NCBI GenBank assembly: GCA_000482145.1 | Contig: AUXH01000089.1 | Coordinates: 1-44,055, forward strand | DNA from: Strigomonas culicis | Taxonomy: Eukaryota > Euglenozoa > Kinetoplastea > Trypanosomatida > Trypanosomatidae | Length of the DNA: 44,055 nucleotides | Reading direction: 5' to 3' | In this document: one piece after another, positions 8,197-18,038 of the stretch | How the letters are laid out: each line of letters opens with the position of its first letter | Numbering within the stretch: the first letter of the stretch is position 1 | Made by a program: the position numbers and the translations under genes | Notes under the pieces: generated by a model | What the model was told of the DNA's origin: nothing | The model's input: the letters and a program-made list of their open reading frames with translations, nothing else | Databases searched by the model: none

Positions 8197-10734
8197 CTAC
8201 TTCTTCAAGTACTTCACGACGAGTGGATGAGGTGTGTAGGGCACTTGTGGGTGCTCCGGCGTGTAAAAACCCAAGCCACGCGTGTCCTCCGCGAGTGCCC
8301 CGCGACTGAAGCCCGGCGCCAGATTGCGCGCTGTAACGTGATACTTGTCAAACAGCGCCTTGTCGCGCCGGTAGAGGAAGTTCTGCCTCGAGGGGTTGAC
8401 ATTGTACAGACGGTTGGGGCGATCGCGCACGCGACCCCGCATGCTCACCAGGTGCGTCGCGGCGCGCAGCTCTCGGCTACGCAACGCAGAGAGCAGCGGC
8501 ATGTCCTTGTTGTACAAGTCCGAGCTCCGGCGCATGGTCGAATGCGGGCCCTTCAGCAGGTGATGGGGGCGCGCCGCCGGGCTGCTCGGGCTCACGAGCG
8601 CGTGCACCTTCACCAAGGGCATCTCGCGCGCCAGATAGGCGGCCACAGACCACATCAGCAAATCCTCATCGCAGTACACGCCGGCGTCGTGGAGCAGGAT
8701 TTCGTCCACGCAGGTGAGCAGCACCACCCGGCCCTGCTCCATCTCGAAGCTCAGCATCTCCAGCGCGCGCTCGCACGCCTTGCGCTGCTTGGCGCTGGCG
8801 CCGTAGGCCGCCTTTGCCTGTATGGCCTTCAGGCCGGCCGTGGTCAGGAGAAGCGTATCCTTGCCGGTCCGCAGGCGCCGCAAGACGGAGATCAGCTCAT
8901 GCACGCCGCGGTCGAGGATGGACGAGTGAAGCAAGAATAAATGGTCCATGTCGTTCACATACTCGAGCGACGCGAGAAACGTTCGGATTGGATGCACCCG
9001 CTGGCCCTTAAACAGACGCACATAGCTTTCCTCTGTCCGTGGCCGTGCATGCGCTAGTTGGGGTTGCGTGTCCTTCAAGAGGCGACTGAGTTGGATGGGA
9101 TCGCGCCCCTGCGCCTCCTCCACCACTCTCTCCGCCAGCACCTCGCAGAAGGGGATGCCCTGGAGCGCCTCGCCGTGTAAGCCCACGCGCAGCGCCGTCC
9201 GCGCGGCCTGCTCCCGGTCGGGGCAGGCGAGCAGCAGCTCCATCCCACTCTCCGCCAGCGCCTGCACCAGGGCCCGGCTGCCCGCCGCCTTGGCCGCGGC
9301 AAAGGATGACTCCCACATGGCGACGGCACACCGCTTCACAGCCGCACGCGCATCGCGCGCGACGGCGCTGAAGAAGAACGGCCCGCGCCGTCGCGCCGCC
9401 GCGGCCGCGCGGAGCGCGTCGGACAGGCGCAGGGGCGGATGGGACCCCGGCGCCAGCTCCTCCTTTGCCGCTGCCGCCCCGTCGCACGCCTCGTCGAGGA
9501 GAGAGGCAAGCAGCCCATCGTGCCGCACGTCCGACGCGGACAGGGTGAAGTAGAGCCGCTCGATACGCTCCATCTCTTCCACGGACTGGACCACAGAGTT
9601 CTGTCGGCTCCAGTTCGCTTCAAGAACCTCCAAGATGGCACGCGTGATGGCCCCGTTGGGCCTGCCGTCCGGCATCAGCGCCGCAAACCCGCCCAGAAGA
9701 TCGATCAGCTGTGCCACCGAGCACGAGGCGAGGAGCGGGTTCGGCGCGCCCGCCGGGTCTCGCCGAAGGAGCAGCTCCATCATGTGGTCCACCAGGTGCG
9801 CCCCCGTCTGCTTGTGGGCCGACGTCAGATTAATACCAATCGGATGCGAGTAGTCGCTGCGGTTAGATGGTGAGTTGTTGTTGTTCGTATACCACTTGTT
9901 CGGCTCCAAGATTTTGATAAGCGCGAGAAAGTGCAGCAGCTGAATGTACAGATCGGCGGAGGCCAGCAGCCGCGCCGGCTGCACCTCCACCAGCAGGTCC
10001 TCGAGCGCATCGACGAGGACCATGAAGGACTTCATCACCTCGTCCGCCACGGTGTAGGGGCGCCCGTACTTGTACACCACGTTGGCGAGAAAGGCCAGGC
10101 CGTTCCCATCGGGGGAGAAGAGGGAACTCAGCTCATACAGCATGCGCTGCAGCTCGGCGTCACTCCGGTGGGGAACGGTAGAGGCGAAGTCGAGGAGCGT
10201 GGCCGCGCGCGCCAGACGCTCGGGACGGTCCGTCCACTGCGCCACCAGGTCCTCCACCGTGCGGTCGCAGACCAATCGGTCGATGATAGGAAAGTGCTCC
10301 TCTGCGACGTGGTACCCGCGCCACTTGTCATCCGCGACATCGCCATCTGCGAGCGGGGTGTCGTCGCCGGCCGCGCCGGCCACGCGCGCCGGTGATGCTT
10401 CGGCGGTCTCCAGGATATCCATATCCATGAGAAAGGCCGCCTCGGCCTCATCCTCGGGAGACAAAGTGGCGACGTGCGGTCCCTCATCCCTTAAGCGCTG
10501 CTTACTCTTCTCCACGTCCGGGATGTTGGACAGTCGCACAGGCCCGAACCCAAGTGAAGCGTCGTACTTGGGTAGCGGAAAGGGTGTGAAGGTGGGGGAC
10601 ACCTTTTTGGGAAGCATGTGCGGCGGTGCGTGACGCAAGCTCTGGTCCACCTTGGTGTGCTCGTTGTCGCGCTTCTCCTTGTCGAAGCGCATGTAGCGCA
10701 GCCCCGCCGGAGAAAAGAGGCCCCTTCGCCGCAT
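8197..10734 (-). CDS. Large unknown protein, probable mitochondrial
   Basis: An 845-residue protein beginning MRRRGLFSPAGLRYMRF, an Arg-rich amphipathic start typical of mitochondrial import. An acidic Ala/Asp-rich stretch covers about 95-130. A long helical middle follows, with a polar insert containing an Asn run near residue 283. The C-terminal 150 residues are very basic and end in extended Pro/Tyr-rich sequence (GLGFYTPEHPQVPYTPHP). The character is that of kinetoplastid mitoribosomal proteins or mitoribosome assembly factors, which often have helical-repeat cores and basic tails. I see no diagnostic motif, so the function is unassigned. ATG 10734 is preferred; the next Met is M15. The closest well-formed acceptor is AG 10798-10799, before a pyrimidine tract at 10801-10831. 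Confidence 0.7.
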   Translation of the reverse strand: MRRRGLFSPAGLRYMRFDKEKRDNEHTKVDQSLRHAPPHMLPKKVSPTFTPFPLPKYDASLGFGPVRLSNIPDVEKSKQRLRDEGPHVATLSPEDEAEAAFLMDMDILETAEASPARVAGAAGDDTPLADGDVADDKWRGYHVAEEHFPIIDRLVCDRTVEDLVAQWTDRPERLARAATLLDFASTVPHRSDAELQRMLYELSSLFSPDGNGLAFLANVVYKYGRPYTVADEVMKSFMVLVDALEDLLVEVQPARLLASADLYIQLLHFLALIKILEPNKWYTNNNNSPSNRSDYSHPIGINLTSAHKQTGAHLVDHMMELLLRRDPAGAPNPLLASCSVAQLIDLLGGFAALMPDGRPNGAITRAILEVLEANWSRQNSVVQSVEEMERIERLYFTLSASDVRHDGLLASLLDEACDGAAAAKEELAPGSHPPLRLSDALRAAAAARRRGPFFFSAVARDARAAVKRCAVAMWESSFAAAKAAGSRALVQALAESGMELLLACPDREQAARTALRVGLHGEALQGIPFCEVLAERVVEEAQGRDPIQLSRLLKDTQPQLAHARPRTEESYVRLFKGQRVHPIRTFLASLEYVNDMDHLFLLHSSILDRGVHELISVLRRLRTGKDTLLLTTAGLKAIQAKAAYGASAKQRKACERALEMLSFEMEQGRVVLLTCVDEILLHDAGVYCDEDLLMWSVAAYLAREMPLVKVHALVSPSSPAARPHHLLKGPHSTMRRSSDLYNKDMPLLSALRSRELRAATHLVSMRGRVRDRPNRLYNVNPSRQNFLYRRDKALFDKYHVTARNLAPGFSRGALAEDTRGLGFYTPEHPQVPYTPHPLVVKYLKK

Positions 10735-11179
10735 GAGATATCGTGTGTGTGAGCAACGCAGGAGAGGGAGGGAGGGGGTTCTATGACTATTTAACTACTA
10801 AGACGAGAATGACAGAGGAAAGAGCGAAGAATGTGAATTTGTTGAGAAGCACTGCTTGTTCTTTCATCTTGCAATAAGTGTGGTTTTCTTTTGTCGCACT
10901 ACAAAGGGAGTGGAAAGGGGAAAAACATCCACGTATTGTATTACGGCGCTTCGTACTATTAGGTGCCCACAAGCGTGACACTGCGAAATATACGGTAGTA
11001 AAGATGTATAGTACAATTAGCACATGAGATTACAAGTAAGGGACGCAATGAGAAAAATAAGACACAAGAAAAAAGGGGGAAAACAAAAGTAAAGGTAGAG
11101 CTATTGCATGCACCTGTAGAAGTCCACACGATAACGAAGGAGAACGAAGGGGAATGAGGCAAATGTCCTCTCTATTGTT
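10735..11179 (-). other. Intergenic region, 445 bp
   Basis: Contains two pyrimidine tracts on the coding strand (10761-10778 and 10801-10831), a likely acceptor AG at 10798-10799, and otherwise AT-rich 3' UTR of the two-TM gene. Short ORFs here have no coding character. Confidence 0.5.
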
Positions 11180-12439
11180 TCAAATCCTGAAAAAGAGTAA
11201 CAATAGAATACCAAGGAGAAAAAACACGGCTAACTTATTGCGCAAGAAGCTCTTGAGGAACTCCTTGAACGTTAATCCATTCGCTCTGTGCTTGTTCACC
11301 GACACGTCGCGGAGAAAGGAGTTCTCCTCCTCCTCCCCCTTGTTGAAATAAAGAACTCCAGAATCGTCCACTTCCTTCTTTGCTTGTGTACTGTGATCCG
11401 TGCTATTGTCCTCCGCAGCTATCGCTGTGTCATTCGGTGCACTCGGATCAAAGAAATGAATGACCCGTGTACGCTCCGCTAGCGCTTTAAGGCCGCTATG
11501 CTGCCACAGTTTTGCCGATTGAAGCCACTGCATTTCCTCGTCGGCCGCCGCTTTAATTTGCCTATTGTACAGAACGTGCATCTCAACCAGAAACGCCAAA
11601 TTGGCCACACTACCTGGGTAGGCCAGTGCGCTGTGGAGAACGAGTATAGAGTGATTGAAGAGTTTTTCCAAATGATCCACCTTCTCCTGTGCGTAAGCGA
11701 GATCCGCTACGGTGGAAAGGCTCACGTCCTTCCCCTCCCTCGATTCCTCTGCCAGATGCAGCAAGGTCTCTTTGAAATACTGCAGTTGGAAATTTAAGCT
11801 GGAGGAGAGGGAGAAGAGCTCCGCATTGCGCGTCACCTCCTGATGCAACAGCGCAGAGGCGTGCCGGTCCGCGTAAAACAGAGCGAAAATGTTGACGAGC
11901 AAAAGATACAAGAAGATGGAGGCCGCAATGGCTGCGGGTCTTCCCGTCAGCTTCTGCATTGGAACACTGCTGATGGTGTTGGACACATTTTCAACCAGGG
12001 AGCTCAGCTTCATCTCGTCCTTCGATTCCACCACGACCAGCTGGCCGTGTTCCATGGGAGATGTCACCAAACTGCCGTTGGCTCTTCCTCGTGCCACATT
12101 CGACGCGTCCTCCTCGACGTGCTCTCGGAGCGGGACGTACAACGTCCTCGCGCCGTTCTTCTTCCGCGAGCGGGTCTGCGCGAGGGAGAGCGATGGGTGC
12201 TGTTGTGTGGGGAGAGCAAAGGAGGTGTCAATCAAATTACTCTGTCGCATATCCACATCGGGTGACACGGCTGTTTTTCCCCCATCGGTGGTGCCGCCTT
12301 TTACCATCTCTGTAACCGTCACAGATTTCACCGTATCGGCAACGCTTGGCCTCGCCACGTCTGTTAGTGTCCCCCGCACGACATTGCTCTTCTTTGAAAT
12401 GTCTGCAGAAGATACGTCGGGCGAGATTGATTTCGGCAT
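11180..12439 (-). CDS. Unknown two-TM protein with a C-terminal anchor
   Basis: 419 residues from ATG 12439 (MPKSISPDV); the reading frame extends upstream only through a TTG, and an AG at 12445-12446 directly after a strong pyrimidine tract places the cap 5 nt before this ATG. Residues 1-160 are polar and probably disordered. A hydrophobic segment at about 168-191 (AAIAASIFLYLLLVNIFALF) is followed by roughly 190 helical, coiled-coil-like residues, then a second hydrophobic stretch that ends the protein (FFLLGILLLLFFRI). The last segment could act as a tail anchor, with the helical part as a loop between two membrane spans. I do not recognise a family; an organelle-contact or endomembrane scaffold is only a guess. 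Confidence 0.7.
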   Translation of the reverse strand: MPKSISPDVSSADISKKSNVVRGTLTDVARPSVADTVKSVTVTEMVKGGTTDGGKTAVSPDVDMRQSNLIDTSFALPTQQHPSLSLAQTRSRKKNGARTLYVPLREHVEEDASNVARGRANGSLVTSPMEHGQLVVVESKDEMKLSSLVENVSNTISSVPMQKLTGRPAAIAASIFLYLLLVNIFALFYADRHASALLHQEVTRNAELFSLSSSLNFQLQYFKETLLHLAEESREGKDVSLSTVADLAYAQEKVDHLEKLFNHSILVLHSALAYPGSVANLAFLVEMHVLYNRQIKAAADEEMQWLQSAKLWQHSGLKALAERTRVIHFFDPSAPNDTAIAAEDNSTDHSTQAKKEVDDSGVLYFNKGEEEENSFLRDVSVNKHRANGLTFKEFLKSFLRNKLAVFFLLGILLLLFFRI

Positions 12440-12813
12440 GAACGCTAGTGAAGGCAAAGGGGGAAAAAAAATGTAGTTAAAAGCAATACAAAAAGGGACA
12501 AGAGATTAGAAGAAGAATCGACAATAACACCAACACCGCTACTATGCTAACAGTATTGAGTTTTTGTCATTTCGCAAGTGGAAGGAAAAGAAGATGGAGT
12601 CAAAAAGAGTAATGTGTCTGTATCAAGCATGTGTCCTCATCACAAAAATGCATCTGTATTGTTTTTTTTTTTAATAAAACGATATGGCAGAGTATCTATG
12701 TGTAGGCAGCAGAGTTAGGTTTATCCTTATCGTCGTACACCGCAAGGGTGAGGAGAGGAACAACAACAAAAACCACTGAGCGAGAGAGAAGAAGAATGGG
12801 GGCGAGGGGACGT
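12440..12813 (-). other. Intergenic region, 374 bp
   Basis: Holds the pyrimidine tract (12451-12480) and acceptor AG (12445-12446) for the two-TM gene. The rest is AT-rich 3' UTR of the small TM gene, including a purine-only run on the coding strand at 12661-12672. No gene seen. Confidence 0.55.
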
Positions 12814-13233
12814 TCAGTCCTCCTCGTCAGGGTCTAGTAGACGGTCCGCGCGCCGCCTCGCTCGTCTCCCCGCGTCCACGATGGGCTTGAACCCGATATC
12901 GATGACCTCGCCGCTCTCGTTACGTACATAGGTGAATTGTGCCGCATCGCGCGCGATGTCCTCATCGGTGTACTTGAAGAACATGGTGTACGCCACGCTT
13001 CCGATAAAAGAGAGCCAAACCGCGAGCCAGGTACCCTTCAGCATATTCCAGCGCCAGCCGTACTGCCAGCGTATGGGGAGGCGTGGGCGGAGCTGCTGGA
13101 AGACATAGCCCCCCGCACTCTTTGGCAGGTCAGGGACGCCAGGCCGTATGGTAGACTTCTTCTGTCCGCGCCGCCTTCGTCGTTCTACATTAGGTTTTGG
13201 CACAGCAAACACAAAGGCGGTCCTTCGCAACAT
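12814..13233 (-). CDS. Small one-TM mitochondrial-type protein
   Basis: A 139-residue protein beginning MLRRTAFVFAV, then a very basic stretch (RRRRRGQKK at about 18-26). One hydrophobic segment at about 68-86 (GTWLAVWLSFIGSVAYTMFF) is flanked by Trp-rich basic sequence on the N side and an acidic/polar C-terminal domain. The size, import-like start and single span fit accessory subunits of respiratory complexes or ATP synthase, many of which are kinetoplastid-specific. I cannot say which, and the function is not known. The start at 13233 is the first ATG; a pyrimidine tract at 13301-13323 and an AG at 13291-13292 would give a 5' UTR of about 57 nt. Confidence 0.7.
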   Translation of the reverse strand: MLRRTAFVFAVPKPNVERRRRRGQKKSTIRPGVPDLPKSAGGYVFQQLRPRLPIRWQYGWRWNMLKGTWLAVWLSFIGSVAYTMFFKYTDEDIARDAAQFTYVRNESGEVIDIGFKPIVDAGRRARRRADRLLDPDEED

Positions 13234-13627
13234 GAATGAAGGCCAAGTTCAACTATAACAAATATGTGAGTATGAGGGAACTGTACAGAGCTTTCAAATC
13301 GAGGGAAGCAGAAGTAAAGGGAACACCAATAAGAAGAAAAAAAAAAGAGAGGAAAGAAGAAACAGAGAGCAGTAGCTGTTGAGAGGCAATGAAAAGGAAA
13401 CAGTGTCTTCGTGATTCAACGTCACTCATGTAATCAACAAGAGAAAGAGAAGTGAATAGGATACCGAGTCGAAATTGCAGGCCGTTTTGAATTATTGAAA
13501 CAATGTGTTATTCGAAGAATTAAGGTGTTATTAGAAGCATGAAATTTGGAGAGAAAGGGGGAAAGGGAAAAAAAAGGCAACGGCGTTTTGCTGTTCTCGT
13601 AAACGCTATGCGTCCAGCCGTGCGCTA
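13234..13627 (-). other. Intergenic region, 394 bp
   Basis: Strong pyrimidine tracts on the coding strand at 13301-13323 and 13331-13357, with an AG at 13291-13292. The remainder is the 3' UTR of the NVL gene. No gene seen. Confidence 0.5.
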
Positions 13628-15652
13628 CTAGCTTCCTCCCTTGGAGGAGTCTTTCAGTTCCTTATTCAGACTTTCATAACTCGCCCGATCGAGCGCCGAC
13701 ACGGATGGCTTAATTTTGGTCAGGCTCGTGTCGAAGTCGCCCTGTGAGATGGAGGGTAGCGTCGCCCCCGCGACGGCCTCGCCGGACATGTCCCGCTCGA
13801 GCTGCTCGAGCTCCTCGACACTGTGGGAGTGGTAGACGCCCTTCAGCGCGGTCAGGGAGGCCTCGCGCATGAGGGCGGCCAGATCGGCGCCGCTGAAGCC
13901 GTCCAGCCGGCCGTCCTGCGCGAGCGTCTCCAGCTCCACGCAGGGGTCGACCGGGTAGCGCCGCGCGTGGGTGGAGAGGATGGAGCCGCGCTGCGAGGGG
14001 CTCGGCAGCGGCACGTACAGCAGCTTGTCCAGCCGCCCCGGGCGCAGCATGGCGGGGTCGATCATGTCCGGCCGGTTCGTCGCGCCGATCACGTACACGT
14101 CCTTGCGCCCCTCGATGCCGTCGAGCTCCGTGAGCAGCTGGTTCACGACGCGCTCGCTGCTCGGGTTCGCGCGGTCGGAGCCGCGCCGCGGCGCGAGCGC
14201 GTCCAGCTCGTCGAAGAAGAGCACGCACGGCGCGCTCGCCCGGCCGCGCGCGAAGACCATGCGCACGCTGCGCTCACTCTCGCCGACAAACTTGTTCAGC
14301 AGCTCCGGCCCCTTGATGGAGATGAAGTTGGCGCCGGACTGGTTCGAGATGGCCTTCGCGACGAGCGTCTTGCCGCACCCCGGCGGGCCGTAGAGCAGCA
14401 CGCCCACAGGGTGGTCCAGCCCAAAGCGGTGGTGCAGCTTGGGTGCTCGGATCGGCTGCAGGATGCTGACCATCAGCTCCTCGCGCACATCCTCGAGCGC
14501 GCCGACGTCGTCCCACGTCACGTTTGGGATCGTCGTGAAGCCCTCGCGCATCGCGGACGGCTGCACCCGCAGCGTCGCCTCCTTGAGCTCGTCGTACGTG
14601 ACGCAGAAGTTGGTGAGGTCGACGTTGGCCGCCGCACTGGCGTCGGGCGCCGGCTCCAGCGTGGTGCGCTCCGTCTCGGCGTCCAGCTCGCTGCTCTTGC
14701 GTCGGATGGCCAGCAGGCAGGCCTCCTTCACCAGCAGGTGCAGGTCCGCGCCGACATAGCCGGGCGTCATGTTCGCGATCTCAAAGAAGTCCACATCCTC
14801 CGCGAGGTTCAACTTCTCGCAGATGATCTTGAGGATGCTCTGTCGCTCGTCGATAGACGGGATGCCGAGCGCGATCTCGCGGTCAAACCGCCCAGCGCGG
14901 CGGAGGGCCGTGTCGAGCGCCTCTGGGCGGTTAGTGGCCCCCATCACGCACACCACCTTGTTGTGCTCCCGCCACGCCTGTCCCACCTGGTCCATGCAGC
15001 TCAGCAACTGGCCCACGATGCGGCTCTCCATACCCCGACCGGCATCCTCGCGGCGGCCGGCGATGGTGTCAATCTCGTCGATGAAGACAATGCTGGGCGC
15101 CGCGCCAATGGCGTCCATGAAGAGATTGCGCAGCTTCGCCTCGCTGTCGCCACTAATACCGGACACAATCTCAGGGCCCGCCACGAAGAAGAGCGGCACG
15201 TGCAGAGACCCTGCGATGGCGTGCACCAGCTTCGTCTTGCCGACGCCCGGCGGGCCGTGCAGCAGCACGCCGCACGGCGGGTCGGCGCCCAGTGAGCTAA
15301 ACAGGTGCGGCATCCGAATGGGCAGTTCGATGAGCTCCTTGATCATGGGGATCTCCCGCGCCAGGCCGCCCATCTGCTCCAGCGTGATCTGCGGAATCAC
15401 GCCCGCGTTGTGGCTCTCGCCGTCCTCGTCCCCGCCGCGGCCGCCGCCCCCCTTCTTCGTGCGGCTGGTGCCGCCGGACGAGTCGTCCTCCTGTTTCGGG
15501 CGCTTTTGGGCATCGTTGCTGTGGCCCCCACCGTTGTCTGTGAAGGTGCGCTTCTGGCCGGGGCCTTGGCCGTGGCGTCGGTAGCCACCGCCGTTACCGC
15601 TGCGTGCCATCTGCTTGAGCTTCCCCTTCATCTGATCGCTCATCTGAGACAT
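13628..15652 (-). CDS. NVL: NVL/Rix7-type double AAA ATPase
   Basis: 674 residues from ATG 15652 (MSQMSD); the longer frame starts only at a TTG. A basic, Gly-rich N-terminal region (1-85, with RPKQE and RTKKGGGGRGG) looks like a nuclear targeting segment. D1 has Walker A GPPGVGKT at 133-140, Walker B IVFIDEID at about 187-194 and the second region of homology GATNRPEALDTALRRAGRFD. D2 has Walker A GPPGCGKT at 422-429, Walker B LFFDELD at 478-484 and GATNRPDMIDPAMLRPGRLD. Both catalytic Glu residues are present. Two Cdc48-like AAA modules with this N-terminal region fit NVL/Rix7, which removes assembly factors from pre-60S ribosomes in the nucleolus; VCP/Cdc48 is unlikely because its N-domain is absent. 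An AG directly before the fourth codon (Met4, 15643) leaves a slightly shorter start possible. Confidence 0.88.
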   Translation of the reverse strand: MSQMSDQMKGKLKQMARSGNGGGYRRHGQGPGQKRTFTDNGGGHSNDAQKRPKQEDDSSGGTSRTKKGGGGRGGDEDGESHNAGVIPQITLEQMGGLAREIPMIKELIELPIRMPHLFSSLGADPPCGVLLHGPPGVGKTKLVHAIAGSLHVPLFFVAGPEIVSGISGDSEAKLRNLFMDAIGAAPSIVFIDEIDTIAGRREDAGRGMESRIVGQLLSCMDQVGQAWREHNKVVCVMGATNRPEALDTALRRAGRFDREIALGIPSIDERQSILKIICEKLNLAEDVDFFEIANMTPGYVGADLHLLVKEACLLAIRRKSSELDAETERTTLEPAPDASAAANVDLTNFCVTYDELKEATLRVQPSAMREGFTTIPNVTWDDVGALEDVREELMVSILQPIRAPKLHHRFGLDHPVGVLLYGPPGCGKTLVAKAISNQSGANFISIKGPELLNKFVGESERSVRMVFARGRASAPCVLFFDELDALAPRRGSDRANPSSERVVNQLLTELDGIEGRKDVYVIGATNRPDMIDPAMLRPGRLDKLLYVPLPSPSQRGSILSTHARRYPVDPCVELETLAQDGRLDGFSGADLAALMREASLTALKGVYHSHSVEELEQLERDMSGEAVAGATLPSISQGDFDTSLTKIKPSVSALDRASYESLNKELKDSSKGGS

Positions 15653-16374
15653 GTTCGTTCCCACACACAAAATAAAAGAATAACAAAAAAAAAAGAACGA
15701 GCGTAAATGGGCCTAAATATTTCACTTGATATCCCACCATGGACATAAAAGCGTGAGAAGAGACGTGTAGAAGAGAATTCAGTTAAGAAGAATACAGAAG
15801 GAAAGAGAAGTAACACGCAATGGATAGACCTCCATGCGTTACAGATACATCAATTCAACTCTACTACTACAACTGTACAGATTTTGGCATTCGTATACAG
15901 TGTATAACAGAAAACCCGTGTGCCATCGCTCAAACATTTAGTAATATTAAAAAAGAAGTATTTAAAGGGGTAAAAAAAAAAACGCAGAAGCGTGTGAAGA
16001 ATAAGAAAAAAAAAAGTTCAGTACAACAAAAGCAATCAAGTAACAGCATGAAGGGGGGAAAACAAATAAAAAGCGAGAACGAGATGACGCTCAGGTCATC
16101 CACTCCTTTCTAAGATTATAATAAGCTCCTCTTATAAGGGATACACGTGACAGAGAAGGGGGCCCGGGAAATTCCGCATGCGCGCTCCCACACGAGTGGT
16201 GTGCATATTACTATGTTACCACACGTGTATGCGTCAACGCGCGGGAACGAAAATGGTGCAACACGGATGCTTTTATCATAAAATGACATCCGAGTTGGAC
16301 GGTCATGTCCGTGACAAGACACCACTCGAATCCGACGCTGCCATCGGCTCCCGTCTCCTCCGTCCGAGATGGAA
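15653..16374 (-). other. Longest intergenic region, 722 bp
   Basis: The upper half holds pyrimidine tracts on the coding strand at 15669-15697, 15751-15775 and 15786-15810 and a candidate acceptor near 15724. The part from about 16140 to 16374 is less AT-rich and is best read as the 3' UTR of the cysteine desulfurase gene. Short ORFs on either strand lack a convincing start, composition or domain. Confidence 0.5.
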
Positions 16375-17646
16375 CTACCGCCACTCGACGTCCGCGGCCG
16401 TCTTCCCCTCCTGCATCAGGTCCCACAGGGGGGACATCTCCCGCAGACGCTCCACCACCTTGGCGCACTCCTCGATGGTCACGTCGATCTCCTTCGCGGT
16501 GGTGTAGCGGCTAATGCCGAAGCGGATGGAGGTGTGCGCGTTCTCGGCATCCACGCCGAGCGCGCGCAGCACGTAGCTCGGCTCGAGCGAGGCGCTGGTG
16601 CAGGCGCTGCCGCTCGACACGGCGATGTCCTTCATGCCCATCATGAGGCTCTCGCCCTCCACGCACGAAAAGGACACGTTCAGGTTGCCCGGCAGGCGGT
16701 GCTCGAGATCGCCGTTCACGACGATGTGTGGCAGGCGAGCCTGCAGGCCGCTCAGCAGGCGGCCGCGCAGCCGCAGGCTGTGCTGCTCGTCGCGCGGCAT
16801 CTCCCGCTGTGCGATCGCGCAGGCGGCGCCGAGGCCGACCACCTGCGACGTCGCGACCGTGCCGCTGCGGATGCCGCGCTCCTGGCCGCCGCCGCTGATG
16901 GGCGAGCGGACCCGCACGCGGGGGCGGCGGCGGATGTAGAGCGCGCCGCAGCCCTTCGGGCCGTACACCTTGTGGGACGAGATGGACAGAAGATCAATGT
17001 TGTCCGTCTCTACATTAATCGGAATCTTGCCGAGCGCCTGGGCCGAGTCGGTGTGGAAGAACACCTTTTTCTTTCGGCACAGCTCGCCAATCTGGCGAAT
17101 CGGTTGCACCACACCAATCTCGTTGTGGGCGTACATGACGGATACAAGACACGTCGTGGGGCGGAGGGCCTCCTCCAGCACCTTCAGGTCCACCAGCCCG
17201 TTCTTCTGCACGGGGAGGTAGGTCACCTCGAAGCCATCCATCTCCAGGTAGCGGCAGGAGTCCAGCACGCACTTGTGCTCCGTCTGCAGCGTCACGATGT
17301 GGTTCTTCTTCGCCTTGTTGAAGTTGGCCACGCCCTTCACCGCGATGTTGTTGGACTCCGTGGCGCCGCTGGTGAAGAAAACCTCCTTCGGATTCGCGCC
17401 GATGAGGCTCGCCACCTGCGCGCGGGCCGTCTCGACGGCCTCCTCCGTGGCCCAGCCGTAGCTGTGGGTGCGGCTGTGCGGGTTGCCGTACTTCTCCGTC
17501 ATGTAGGGTAGCATCGCGTCCAGCACGCGGGGGTCCACACACGACGTCGCCTGCGAGTCGAGGTAGATGGGGCGGTACGGCGCCGGCACGTACGAGGCGC
17601 TCTTCTGGATCACCTTCGTGAGCAGTGCCCTAGACGAGCGCAACAT
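16375..17646 (-). CDS. NFS1: Mitochondrial cysteine desulfurase (IscS/NFS1)
   Basis: A 423-residue class V PLP enzyme. It takes sulfur from cysteine and passes it as a persulfide to the scaffold for Fe-S cluster assembly, also supporting tRNA thiolation. A basic presequence (MLRSSRALLTKVIQKS) precedes the catalytic domain. Visible residues are His124 (TEHKC), the PLP motif HTDSAQALGKIP at 198-209, the Schiff-base Lys226 (SSHKVYGPKG) and the mobile-loop active Cys349 (SSGSACTSASLEPS). The C-terminal PLWDLMQEG...VEW end is typical of eukaryotic NFS1 and contacts the scaffold. It is the IscS-type, not the SufS-type, enzyme, and is intact and of normal length. ATG 17646 fits the presequence. The nearest strong pyrimidine tract is 17838-17880 with an AG at 17836-17837, giving a 5' UTR of about 190 nt. 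Confidence 0.97.
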   Translation of the reverse strand: MLRSSRALLTKVIQKSASYVPAPYRPIYLDSQATSCVDPRVLDAMLPYMTEKYGNPHSRTHSYGWATEEAVETARAQVASLIGANPKEVFFTSGATESNNIAVKGVANFNKAKKNHIVTLQTEHKCVLDSCRYLEMDGFEVTYLPVQKNGLVDLKVLEEALRPTTCLVSVMYAHNEIGVVQPIRQIGELCRKKKVFFHTDSAQALGKIPINVETDNIDLLSISSHKVYGPKGCGALYIRRRPRVRVRSPISGGGQERGIRSGTVATSQVVGLGAACAIAQREMPRDEQHSLRLRGRLLSGLQARLPHIVVNGDLEHRLPGNLNVSFSCVEGESLMMGMKDIAVSSGSACTSASLEPSYVLRALGVDAENAHTSIRFGISRYTTAKEIDVTIEECAKVVERLREMSPLWDLMQEGKTAADVEWR

Positions 17647-18038
17647 CGAACCACCTTTTTTCTTTCTTTTTTTTTCTGAAGTATGTATAAAACACAGAGG
17701 TGTGTCTTTGTGTGAGTGTGTGTATTACAAGCGTATATCTATATATGTATACACAGGTAATGTAAACGAGGAAGGGCCAACCGTAGAATCAGACAATACA
17801 CTAAAAAACAATATAGTTGATTTCACTAGGAAATCCTCAAAAGAAGGACGAAGAAAAAGAAGGAAAGAGAGAAGCGGTGAAGCGCTAGTAACAGCAAGAC
17901 GCACGGGCAGAGGAGATTAGCGAAGTAGATATAAGGTACAGATGCAAATATGCAAATCGGTATTATCCAATTGAAAGACATCACAGCGAACCCAATGGAC
18001 CATCAATGGGGAAAAGAAATAGGAGCCATCATAATGGA
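17647..18038 (-). other. Intergenic region, 392 bp
   Basis: Contains the pyrimidine tract (17838-17880) and acceptor AG (17836-17837) for NFS1. On the coding strand, a purine-rich stretch lies just before the NFS1 ATG (17657-17677). The rest is 3' UTR of the NSF-like gene. No gene seen. Confidence 0.5.

Noticed and set aside
13823..15295. Plus-strand frame of 490 codons
   Set aside because: Lies antisense to the NVL ATPase, whose AAA motifs are unmistakable; long antisense frames arise from GC-rich codon positions.
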